From the NCBI GenBank assembly GCA_902836725.1, contig CADFRV010000026.1, forward strand, positions 1 through 15,604: a DNA stretch of 15,604 nucleotides. Reading direction: 5' to 3'. Below the pieces are notes generated by a model. The model made no database searches. It saw nothing but the letters and a program-made list of their open reading frames with translations, and was not told the DNA's origin. Source of the stretch: Muribaculaceae bacterium. Its GTDB lineage: Bacteria > Bacteroidota > Bacteroidia > Bacteroidales > Muribaculaceae. Position numbers and translations under genes: made by a program. Below are positions 7,824 through 14,587 of the stretch, one piece after another. Positions within the stretch are counted from its first letter, which is position 1. Every line of letters begins with the position of its first letter.

Positions 7824-7831
7824 CAAAGTTA
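7824..7831 (-). promoter_or_regulatory. -7 box (TAACTTTG) of the PBP gene
   Basis: CAAAGTTA on the plus strand is TAACTTTG on the minus strand, an exact TAnnTTTG match 60 bp before the PBP ATG. A second identical box lies 40 bp further upstream at 7864-7871, so there may be two start sites or the distal copy may be fortuitous. Confidence 0.45.
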
Positions 7832-7844
7832 GCAAATTATTTGC
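7832..7844. promoter_or_regulatory. 13-bp palindrome abutting the PBP -7 box
   Basis: GCAAAT-T-ATTTGC is a perfect inverted repeat directly upstream of the TAACTTTG box, in the spacer or -33 region for the minus-strand promoter. The position fits an operator, although an AT-rich intergenic sequence can give such a short palindrome by chance. No regulator gene is adjacent. Confidence 0.3.
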
Positions 7845-7868
7845 GAAATAATTGCTATTTTTGCAAAG

Positions 7869-8200
7869 TTAAACAGCAAAGTAAGAGCAGGAGAGCGGCA
7901 CAACAAGTCCAATTGCACTTGTGCGTTCAATCCATTCTGAAGCACTGAGTACAAAGGAAGGCAACCCGGCACTTTTTCTAAAGTGGTCAAATTCGACCAC
8001 TTTAAAATTGGGATTGTGAATTACTTCCCAAGTTCCAAGAAATTCAATCGTATAGCGGTTTCTAATCCAGTTCTTGATTATATATCTGCAGACCTACTAT
8101 CTCCATCTTTGGCTGAAGCCATATCCGTAAGGGATATATAATCCTGTTCAGCCCATTGTAAAACTGTTATTTGTGTTTTTTGAACCGTAATTTTAACCAT
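7869..8200 (-). pseudogene. KilA-N domain gene, frameshifted and C-terminally truncated
   Basis: Remnant of a KilA-N domain (phage-type DNA-binding) protein. From ATG 8200 the frame reads MVKITVQKTQITVL..., includes DYISLTDMA (KilA-N hallmark) and reaches GDSRSADI before a TAA at 8078-8080. Removing two bases (a TA at 8079-8080 within a TATATA run) restores the frame, which then reads IKNWIRNRYTIEFLGTW, the next KilA-N block, and continues through VVEFDHFRKSAGLPSFVLS and EWIERTSAIGLVV to about 7899. After that the family-like sequence stops and nine unrelated codons (PLSCSYFAV) lead to a stop at 7869-7871. The gene is therefore broken twice: a 2-bp insertion and loss of the downstream part, probably by a deletion joining it to the PBP upstream region. 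A -7 box at 8226-8233 is still present. Confidence 0.85.
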
Positions 8201-8225
8201 ATCACTAAAGTGTTGAATTTCATTA

Positions 8226-8233
8226 CAAAGATA
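8226..8233 (-). promoter_or_regulatory. -7 box (TATCTTTG) of the KilA-N remnant
   Basis: CAAAGATA on the plus strand reads TATCTTTG on the minus strand, matching TAnnTTTG. The expected transcript start near 8219 lies about 19 nt before the ATG at 8200, supporting 8200 as the original start codon and not the upstream in-frame ATG at 8362. Confidence 0.5.
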
Positions 8234-8294
8234 GCCAAATTCACGATACAACAGCATACTCCATGAAATATCGTATAGTTTTCTGATATAAATT

Positions 8295-8325
8295 ATTCTG
8301 GTATCACAGAATAGTATTACCTTTG
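8295..8325 (+). promoter_or_regulatory. Candidate promoter: palindrome plus TACCTTTG
   Basis: An inverted repeat ATTCTG-GTATCA-CAGAAT (8295-8312) sits directly before TACCTTTG (8318-8325), an exact plus-strand -7 match. The repeat occupies the spacer between -33 and -7, where a repressor could act. The nearest plus-strand gene starts at 8495, giving a leader of about 160 nt. It could serve that gene or be left over from a lost one. Confidence 0.35.
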
Positions 8326-8494
8326 TCGGCATAAAGAGTTGTTTGACAGTAAAACATAGCAAAACGCTGAAAACAGCACGGTTTCTTAGCCGTTACCACT
8401 ACGACCCTAACAGCTTGCTAAAAGCCTATTCCTCAAATGGTTATATTACACCGTGAAAATTTAAAACAATTTCCACGATTTATTTATCCATACA

Positions 8495-9106
8495 ATGAGC
8501 CACAATACCACTCAACCTATAGACAGAGAGTTACCCGAATTTTCACGCATGCAGCAGGTGAAACGCCGCTTTTTCGCCATGCGCAACGGCATGCTTGCAG
8601 ACCAGATGAGATCGCGCGGGCTTTCCTATAAGGTGAATTTCGGCCTTAACATACCTCAGATAAAGGAGATAGCCGCCGATCTCCTCGCTTCCGGCATGAC
8701 CTCCTCGGAGCAGCTTGAGCTTGCCTGCCGCCTGTGGGAAAATATGAATACCCGCGAGAGCCGTCTGTTGGCCCCGATGATATTCCCGGCCGACATAATG
8801 CCGCGCGAAACAGCCATGCTGTGGCTTTCGGAAGCCCAGACTACCGAAATCGCCGATCACCTGTGCCACTCCCTGCTGCGGCGGCTCCCCTTCGCGGCTG
8901 AGATAGCCACAGAACTTTTCAATACCCCGGGAGCCACATCGCTGCAACGCTATTCCTCCCTGCGCCTGCTTCTAAACCTTGTGGCGACAGGGCGGTTGGA
9001 TCCCGTGCCCCTTGAGCCTCTCGCCTCAGCTGCGCTCAATGATCCGGTTGCCAGACCTGTAGCCCGCCAGCTGATGGAAGAGATTGAGTTCTCAAAAGAG
9101 ATCTGA
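8495..9106 (+). CDS. DNA-alkylation-repair-like HEAT-repeat protein
   Basis: Cytosolic all-helical protein of 203 residues. The N-terminal segment RRFFAMRNGMLADQMRSRG (24-42), the NFGLNIPQIKEIA segment (48-60), and the helix LWENMNTRESRLLAP (80-94) match the layout of AlkD-like HEAT-repeat proteins, where a helix with LW and acidic/Arg residues begins the DNA-facing groove. True AlkD enzymes remove bulky cationic alkyl bases, using aromatic residues and an Asp. The key AlkD residues cannot be assigned with certainty here, and this shorter Bacteroidales version (AlkD is about 230 residues) may bind DNA without glycosylase activity. It is a single-gene unit with weak promoter signals (candidate -7 at 8318-8325). 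A 16-bp hairpin follows the gene. Confidence 0.65.
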   Translation: MSHNTTQPIDRELPEFSRMQQVKRRFFAMRNGMLADQMRSRGLSYKVNFGLNIPQIKEIAADLLASGMTSSEQLELACRLWENMNTRESRLLAPMIFPADIMPRETAMLWLSEAQTTEIADHLCHSLLRRLPFAAEIATELFNTPGATSLQRYSSLRLLLNLVATGRLDPVPLEPLASAALNDPVARPVARQLMEEIEFSKEI

Positions 9107-9164
9107 CCTCCTGACGCAGATACTGAACAGGCGCCAGTGAGACATTCATATCCACAAAAAGACA

Positions 9165-9207
9165 ATCAGCCCCTATGCCGTTGGACAAAACCGGCATAGG
9201 GGCTGAT
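9165..9207. terminator. Strong hairpin terminator between convergent genes
   Basis: ATCAGCCCCTATGCCG (9165-9180) and CGGCATAGGGGCTGAT (9192-9207) form a perfect 16-bp stem with an 11-nt loop. Read on the minus strand the stem is followed by GTCTTTTTGTGG, a good intrinsic terminator for the CoA-transferase operon. On the plus strand only a weak T-containing stretch follows, but it may also stop transcription from the HEAT-repeat gene. Confidence 0.85.
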
Positions 9208-9236
9208 ACAGTCAAATATATTTCGTGGATTGCAGA

Positions 9237-10556
9237 TCAGCGGAGACGCAGATAGGAATAGCCGAAACGCTCGAAAGCGGCACGGTCAAGCGCCTCACGG
9301 TCGGCGGGATTGGCGATGGAAATCATCAGACGGGCACGCTCTGGAAGCGACTTGCCGAGCAGATTGACCGCACCATGTTCAGTAACGACATAGTTGGACT
9401 GGAAGCGGGTTGTCACCACTCCGGCACCGGGTGTAAGCACAGGTTTGATCTTGCCGACACCTTTACTTGTCGTGGAGGTCATGGCGATAACCGACATGCC
9501 CCCTTCGCTGCGGGAAGCTCCATAGACGAAGTCATGCTGTCCGCCGACACCGGAGAAGATGCGTGTGCCGATGGAGTCGGCGCAGATCTGGCCGGTAAGG
9601 TCTATCTCCAGACAGGAGTTGATGGAGGTGACGCGAGGGTTCTGTGCGATTATAAAAGGATCGTTGGTGTATGCCACATCCTTGAATATCATCTCCTTGT
9701 TATAATCCATGAGATCATATAGCTTCCGGGAGCCAAGAGCGAGACATGCCACCGATTTGCCCGGCATCACTTTTTTCAGCGAGTTGTCTATTACACCGCT
9801 TTCAATCAGCGGAAGCACACCGTCGGTCATGGCTTCGGTATGCAGCCCGAGATGCTTGTGGTCGCTGAGGGCGCGTATCACGGCATTGGGGATCCCCCCT
9901 ACACCGATCTGAAGTGTGGCGCCATCGGGTATCAGGGCTGCCACGGCATTGCCTATGGCAGTCTCCACCTCACCGGGTTCCGGAGTAGGCACCTCCACCA
10001 ACGGATCGTCGACAAGAACTGCGGCCGCGATTTTCGACATGTGGATCACCGGATCGCCATAGCTGAACGGCATGTGCGGATTGATCTGTGCGATGACAGT
10101 GCGGGCGCATTCGGTGGCGGAGAATGCCAAATCGGCGCTGACACCGTAACTCACATAACCGTCGGCATCGGGCATAGAGCAGTTGAGAAGCACCACGTCT
10201 GACGGCCATATGCCGCTGCGGAACAACTGCGGCACCTCACCGAGAAAACGTGGTGTGGTGGCACCGTACCCCTCCGCTATCCACCGACGCACATTGTTGG
10301 AAACAAAACAGGTATCCACAAGGAAAGAATCCTTGAACTCCTCGCGGCAATAGGGAGCCTCACGGTTTGACACCGAAAAGCCGGAATGCAGCACCACACC
10401 GCGGAGTTCATGACCGCGGCGGGTCATGGCATCCACAAGTGTCTCGGGGATGGATGTACTTCCCTGGATATAGACATGATCTCCGCTCTTTATGAGCTTC
10501 ACGGCCTCATCGGCCGGCATTATATTGGGATAATTCATAGGTTTATCGGTCTTCAT
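9237..10556 (-). CDS. Acetyl-CoA hydrolase / CoA-transferase (Cat1 family)
   Basis: CoA-transferase of 439 residues that moves CoA between carboxylates, or hydrolyses acyl-CoA. Both halves of the family fold are present: the N-terminal half begins with a GDHVYIQGSTSIP block (25-37), and the C-terminal half has DGATLQIGVGGIPNAV (211-226), the catalytic glutamate Glu241 in LHTEAMTDG (238-246), and GVGGQHDFV (336-344). The catalytic Glu forms the glutamyl-CoA thioester in this family (4-hydroxybutyrate CoA-transferase, succinyl-CoA:acetate transferase, acetyl-CoA hydrolase). Its ATG overlaps the stop of the upstream aminotransferase gene (ATGA), so the two are translationally coupled. In context it is likely the last step of the operon: releasing the acid from the acyl-CoA made by IorAB, possibly onto acetate. 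Substrate specificity is inferred from context only. Confidence 0.9.
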   Translation of the reverse strand: MKTDKPMNYPNIMPADEAVKLIKSGDHVYIQGSTSIPETLVDAMTRRGHELRGVVLHSGFSVSNREAPYCREEFKDSFLVDTCFVSNNVRRWIAEGYGATTPRFLGEVPQLFRSGIWPSDVVLLNCSMPDADGYVSYGVSADLAFSATECARTVIAQINPHMPFSYGDPVIHMSKIAAAVLVDDPLVEVPTPEPGEVETAIGNAVAALIPDGATLQIGVGGIPNAVIRALSDHKHLGLHTEAMTDGVLPLIESGVIDNSLKKVMPGKSVACLALGSRKLYDLMDYNKEMIFKDVAYTNDPFIIAQNPRVTSINSCLEIDLTGQICADSIGTRIFSGVGGQHDFVYGASRSEGGMSVIAMTSTTSKGVGKIKPVLTPGAGVVTTRFQSNYVVTEHGAVNLLGKSLPERARLMISIANPADREALDRAAFERFGYSYLRLR

Positions 10557-11866
10557 GCGACAGGATGATCACGGTGGAAAGCCGCAAGGCGTTCAGACAG
10601 GCGCCGGAACGTATCGTCATCGGAAAGCAGACTCACACATACACGCACACCCTCCTGCCGGCTTCCTGTGGATGGCAACGAGATAGTGGACACACCATAC
10701 CTCAGCAGTTCCTTCTGCAAATGGTCGCCTGTCATGCCGGGATAACCCATTGTGAAGAAAAATCCGTCGGAGATGGGCTGATCACCGTCAAGCGCATACA
10801 CCAGGTGGAAACCATTGTCAAGGAAACATTTTTTGGCAAGGGCGGCACGACGGCCATACTCGCGGGTCTCCTTCACGAAATCGAGTTTCCCCTCGACGGC
10901 TGCCTCGAGCATGGCGGCAAAAGCATGCTGTGCCGAGTGGGTGGTACCGGAAGAGGCACAATATAGCACCCCATAAATGTAGGCGTCGCCGAAAGTAGGC
11001 ATCTCGTAGAACTGCTCGAAGAACGGATACACACGGTCGGCCACGGCGGGCGACATGCACACCATTGCGATGCGCTGGCCGGCGTAGCTGAAAATTTTCG
11101 ACGCTGAGACGAGCATTATCACCCGGTCTGTCCATTTGGCCACCGTCGGCACGAAAGGTGCCTTGTAAGGCACTCCGTAGCGGGTGCGGAAATCCATTCC
11201 CAGATATGCATGGTCCTCTATTATGATCACATCGTGTTTCTCTGCCATGCGGGCGATGATGGCATATTCCTCTGCAGTGAGGTTGGTCCAGGCCGGATTG
11301 TTGGGATTGTTGTAGAGTATGGCGGTGATATTGCCTTTCGACAGCATGGCATCAAGACGCTCCTCCAGAGCGGCCCCGCGGCAATCATAGAAATCGAGAG
11401 ACTCCTGTTTCAGGCCGAGAAGTTTAGCCTGGTTATGCTGCGCCGGGAAGCCCGGATCAAGGAAGAGAATGGTGTCGCGCCCCGGAAGTCTCTGCCCGAG
11501 CAGAAGAAACAGTGTGAAAGTAGCCTGCATGGATCCCACGGTCGGCACTATGCAACGCGGCGGAATATCCACATCGAGAAACGCTTTCAGAAATTTACTT
11601 CCGTTCTCTTTCAGCGACGGAATGCCTGCTATGTTGGGATACTGGTTGGCGATGCCTGTCAGGAGTGCGGCGCGCTCAGCCTCTATCCCTACCGGTGATG
11701 CGGGAAGGCCCGGATTTCCCATCTCGAGGTGCACGAAGGGTTCACCAAGATGTTGCTCAAGGCGCACGGCGAGCGAAAGGATCTGACGTATAGTAGCCGA
11801 TGCGATGTTGGGAATGTTCATCGCATTCATTTCCTGTTCAAGAAGGTCGTGTGATACGGGTATCAT
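10553..11866 (-). CDS. PLP-dependent aminotransferase, class I/II
   Basis: Fold-type I aminotransferase of 437 residues. Visible marks are YNNPNNPAW (185-193, with the cofactor-contacting Asn), Asp218 and Tyr221 in IIEDHAYLGMDF that hold the pyridine ring and phosphate, the Schiff-base lysine Lys257 in VSASKIFSYAGQR (252-264), and the substrate carboxylate Arg408 in GVRVCVS. The ATG at 11866 is preferred over the in-frame TTG at 11875. It begins 32 bp after iorB and its stop overlaps the CoA-transferase start. Given these neighbours it most likely deaminates the amino acid whose 2-oxoacid is used by IorAB, for example an aromatic or branched-chain amino acid. The exact substrate cannot be read from the sequence. 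Confidence 0.9.
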   Translation of the reverse strand: MIPVSHDLLEQEMNAMNIPNIASATIRQILSLAVRLEQHLGEPFVHLEMGNPGLPASPVGIEAERAALLTGIANQYPNIAGIPSLKENGSKFLKAFLDVDIPPRCIVPTVGSMQATFTLFLLLGQRLPGRDTILFLDPGFPAQHNQAKLLGLKQESLDFYDCRGAALEERLDAMLSKGNITAILYNNPNNPAWTNLTAEEYAIIARMAEKHDVIIIEDHAYLGMDFRTRYGVPYKAPFVPTVAKWTDRVIMLVSASKIFSYAGQRIAMVCMSPAVADRVYPFFEQFYEMPTFGDAYIYGVLYCASSGTTHSAQHAFAAMLEAAVEGKLDFVKETREYGRRAALAKKCFLDNGFHLVYALDGDQPISDGFFFTMGYPGMTGDHLQKELLRYGVSTISLPSTGSRQEGVRVCVSLLSDDDTFRRLSERLAAFHRDHPVA

Positions 11867-11898
11867 AAATTCCAAAACAAATTCAACCGGTTACGTTA

Positions 11899-12483
11899 TT
11901 ATTTCTCGTCGGATCGTGAACGGGCAACGCCTGCACGGAATGCCGCCAGATTGCTTTCCACAATCTTTTCACCTTTAGGCATGAACACAGTGCGTATGCC
12001 ATCCTCGATCTTCTCCGGAGGGATGCCGATAAAAGGAGCCGCGGCACCGAGGAGCACCATGTTGGAGGCACGCACCGTAGCCACCTCTTTGGCCACGGTA
12101 TCCATGTCAAACGCCACGGTGCGGGCGCGGGCTGCGAGAGCGTCTGCCAATCCTTCCGGTTCCGGATAATTCGGTATATTGACAAAAGGTGTGGTGTTGG
12201 TCACGATCCATCCTTCCGGCCTTAGCCACTGTATGTAACGCAGGGCCTCCATCGGTTCGAGCGACACAATCATGTCGGCTTTTCCCTGCGGTATCAGATC
12301 GGAAGATATGGGGGATGAACTGAGACGAAGACACGACATGACATCGCCGCCACGCTGGCTCATGCCATGCACTTCCGCCTGTTTCAGATACAGATTGTCT
12401 GCCAGGGCCGCCGCTCCGAGTATGGTGGCGATAGAGAGGATTCCCTGTCCTCCGACTCCGGCAAGTATAATATCGGATTTCAT
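11899..12483 (-). CDS. iorB: Indolepyruvate oxidoreductase subunit beta (gamma-type domain)
   Basis: Small subunit of the 2-oxoacid:acceptor oxidoreductase, 194 residues, normal length. The N-terminal GVGGQGIL (9-16) and the block AEVHGMSQRGG (36-46) are the family signature of IorB, which contributes to CoA and electron-transfer contacts with IorA. It follows iorA by 36 bp on the same strand, so the two subunits are made together. The C-terminus is short and basic. No cysteine cluster is seen in this subunit. Confidence 0.95.
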   Translation of the reverse strand: MKSDIILAGVGGQGILSIATILGAAALADNLYLKQAEVHGMSQRGGDVMSCLRLSSSPISSDLIPQGKADMIVSLEPMEALRYIQWLRPEGWIVTNTTPFVNIPNYPEPEGLADALAARARTVAFDMDTVAKEVATVRASNMVLLGAAAPFIGIPPEKIEDGIRTVFMPKGEKIVESNLAAFRAGVARSRSDEK

Positions 12484-12519
12484 ATTTCAATATCTTAGAG
12501 GGTGCATCAAAACTATTGA

Positions 12520-14139
12520 TTATTTCGCTTTGGCATGGCGGCGTGCGGTCTGTATGCACTCGCGCCGCGATACTATGACAGAAAGCCCTTCATATGCGAA
12601 CTCTTCAGCGAACAGTGCCTTCATCTCACCGAAGTTTTTCGGAAGAGAATCGATAGTGCGCACATGTGCCGGTTCGGCGCCGAGCCCGAGGCATATCTCC
12701 TCCAGTTTGCCGGTGCCTTGCGAATCCTGGCCACCGGTCATGCCGGTAGTGAGATTGTCTGATATTATCACCGTCATCGGGGTATTCTCGTTTATGGCGT
12801 CAAGCAGACCGGTCATGCCAGAGTGTGTGAAAGTAGAATCGCCGATTATGGCCACAGCAGGTCTGAGGCCGGCATCGGCCGCACCCTTCGCCATTGTGAT
12901 CGACGCTCCCATATCCACGCATGTGTCGATGGCATTGAATGGAGCAAGCCACCCGAGGGTATAGCACCCTATGTCGCCGAACACCTTTGCAGAGGGTGTG
13001 GCTTCAAGAGCCGCGTTAAGGGCTGCATATACATCGCGGTGACCGCACCCCTGGCACAATGCCGGCGGACGGGGCACCACTATCTGCGATGCCTCGGGAG
13101 CATCGGTGAGCAGTTCGTAAGCCATGTCGGGAACCAGTTTAGCCAGACCGGCGGCAATACTGTCGGGGGTAAGTTCCCCGGTAAGAGGAAGTATGCCGTC
13201 GAGCTTGCCGCGCACTTTCACTCCGCGGTCAAGCACCCCGCGGAGCGCTTTCTCTATTACCGGCTGCCCCTCCTCCACGACAAAAATCTCATCGCACGCA
13301 TCGGCAAGACGGGCGACAAGACTTACAGGCAGGGGATATTGCGAGATCTTCAGTACAGGGAAAGGAGATCCCTCGCTGAAACATTCGTTCACATAATTGG
13401 CGGCTATTCCGGATACAAGAATACCGATGCGGCGGTCGGTGCCAGGGGTAAACCTATTGAACGGAGAGCGGGCGGCTTCATCCTCCATGAGCTTGCGGTC
13501 CTCAAGCAACTGGCGGTAACGCACACGCGAGTTACCCGGCATAAGCACCCACTGGCGCGGATTTTCGGGATAATGCAGCCCGTTTTCGGGAGCCGCGCTG
13601 TCATCCACCTCCACCACAGAGCGGGAATGGGCGAGGCGAGTGACCATACGCACCATCACAGGCACTTTCAGGCGCTCGGAAAGCGCAAAGCCATACGACG
13701 CCATGTCGTATGCCTCCTGCTGTGTGGATGGTTCCAGCAAGGGCATGATGGCGAAATCGGCATAAAAACGGGAGTCCTGCTCGTTCTGCGACGAGTGCAT
13801 AGACGGATCGTCGGCAGAGATGACAAGCATTCCCCCGTTGGCACCCGTCATGGCGGAATTTACGAACGGATCGGCAGCCACATTAAGCCCCACATGTTTC
13901 ATTGAAACCATAGATCGCTTGCCGCAGAACGACATTCCGAGGGCCTCTTCGAGAGCGGTTTTCTCGTTTGACGACCAATGGGAGTGGATTTTTCTCTCAC
14001 GGGCCACATCGTTGGACTGCACATACTCGAGAATTTCAGTGGACGGCGTGCCCGGATAAGCATAGGCACCCGATAATCCGGCATTAATGGCGCCAAGAGC
14101 CAATGCCTCGTCGCCAAGTAAAAGTTTTCTGGTACTCAT
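12520..14139 (-). CDS. iorA: Indolepyruvate oxidoreductase subunit alpha, without C-terminal ferredoxin domain
   Basis: Large thiamine-diphosphate-dependent subunit that decarboxylates aryl-2-oxoacids (indolepyruvate, phenylpyruvate) to aryl-acetyl-CoA; 539 residues. The N-terminal half is the pyrimidine-binding type domain (GDEALALGAINAG at 9-21, AYPGTPSTEIL at 27-37). The C-terminal half binds the cofactor: LCQGCGHRDVY (361-371, Cys362 and Cys365), DIGCYTLG (389-396, Cys392), and GDSTFTHSGMTG (433-444) with Asn462. The protein then ends at SVIVSRRECIQTARR plus a basic tail. Usual IorA proteins of about 600-650 residues continue with two ferredoxin-type CxxCxxC clusters, which are absent here. 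No frameshifted remainder exists in the 36 bp before iorB. The ATG at 14139 is preferred over the GTG at 14175, because MSTRKLLLGDEA is the family's usual start. First gene of the four-gene operon. Confidence 0.95.
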   Translation of the reverse strand: MSTRKLLLGDEALALGAINAGLSGAYAYPGTPSTEILEYVQSNDVARERKIHSHWSSNEKTALEEALGMSFCGKRSMVSMKHVGLNVAADPFVNSAMTGANGGMLVISADDPSMHSSQNEQDSRFYADFAIMPLLEPSTQQEAYDMASYGFALSERLKVPVMVRMVTRLAHSRSVVEVDDSAAPENGLHYPENPRQWVLMPGNSRVRYRQLLEDRKLMEDEAARSPFNRFTPGTDRRIGILVSGIAANYVNECFSEGSPFPVLKISQYPLPVSLVARLADACDEIFVVEEGQPVIEKALRGVLDRGVKVRGKLDGILPLTGELTPDSIAAGLAKLVPDMAYELLTDAPEASQIVVPRPPALCQGCGHRDVYAALNAALEATPSAKVFGDIGCYTLGWLAPFNAIDTCVDMGASITMAKGAADAGLRPAVAIIGDSTFTHSGMTGLLDAINENTPMTVIISDNLTTGMTGGQDSQGTGKLEEICLGLGAEPAHVRTIDSLPKNFGEMKALFAEEFAYEGLSVIVSRRECIQTARRHAKAK

Positions 14140-14195
14140 GGTTAGACTTTTCGTTATACGGAGAGAGAAGAACACCCTCTTCCACCCCTCACATG

Positions 14196-14203
14196 CAAAT
14201 TTA
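14196..14203 (-). promoter_or_regulatory. -7 box (TAAATTTG) of the iorA operon
   Basis: CAAATTTA on the plus strand is TAAATTTG on the minus strand, matching TAnnTTTG. The transcript would start near 14189, about 50 nt before the iorA ATG at 14139. It would drive the whole four-gene unit down to the hairpin at 9165-9207. No clear -33 TTG is visible at the expected spacing. Confidence 0.5.
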
Positions 14204-14530
14204 CAAAACCGGACCCATATTTCCCTCCCCTTCCCTTATGTTTTGCAACATATTTGCCCCTTCTATTATTCGCATTTCTTAATGTTTATTCATTCTTTTC
14301 CCCACTATGGCTAAGCCATCACTTCGCTGCAACTATATAGTATCAGTTATGGCTCTCGGCTTAAATTCGTAATTAAGTGACAATCGAACAAGAGAGTTCT
14401 ACAGCTCCTACAGTAAACCCAATGAATCTGGGGAGGGTAACCAATAATGATATTTTAATGTTATAAGCAATTATTTCGATTTGATTCAGACTTTATATAT
14501 GCCTGATAAACTAAACTTATCTTTACATAA
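14204..14530. other. AT-rich intergenic region before the DUF1016 gene
   Basis: About 330 bp without a recognisable gene. It contains a short hairpin (ATGGC-TAA-GCCAT, near 14307-14319) and a perfect 10-bp palindrome ACTATATAGT (14332-14341). None of the forward frames here encodes the missing N-terminal part of the DUF1016 protein. No tRNA or promoter box was recognised. Confidence 0.45.
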
Positions 14531-14587
14531 CACGCTGAATATGGTTCGGCATTCTATGCAACACTTAGCCGTGACCTGAAGAAACGA

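Larger units (their letters stand above)
8201..8494. other. Intergenic region between KilA-N remnant and HEAT-repeat gene
   Basis: About 290 bp of AT-rich DNA between divergent genes. It contains the minus-strand -7 box of the KilA-N remnant and the plus-strand palindrome/-7 candidate listed separately. I see no RNA gene. Short open frames on both strands here have no recognisable content. Confidence 0.5.

Noticed and set aside
7856..7863. TATTTTTG, a plus-strand -7 match upstream of the PBP gene
   Set aside because: No plus-strand gene follows for over 600 bp and no -33 element is seen; such boxes are common by chance in AT-rich DNA.
8201..8362. N-terminal 54 codons of a minus-strand frame running into the KilA-N remnant
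   Set aside because: The family sequence begins at the ATG at 8200, and a -7 box at 8226-8233 would place the transcript start inside this extension.
8346..8456. Short plus-strand frame with a TTG start
   Set aside because: About 37 codons with no recognisable content and no start ATG.
12823..13905. Long plus-strand frame of 360 codons opposite iorA
   Set aside because: It is the antisense shadow of a high-confidence iorA gene, rich in His, Arg and Gly with no domain pattern.
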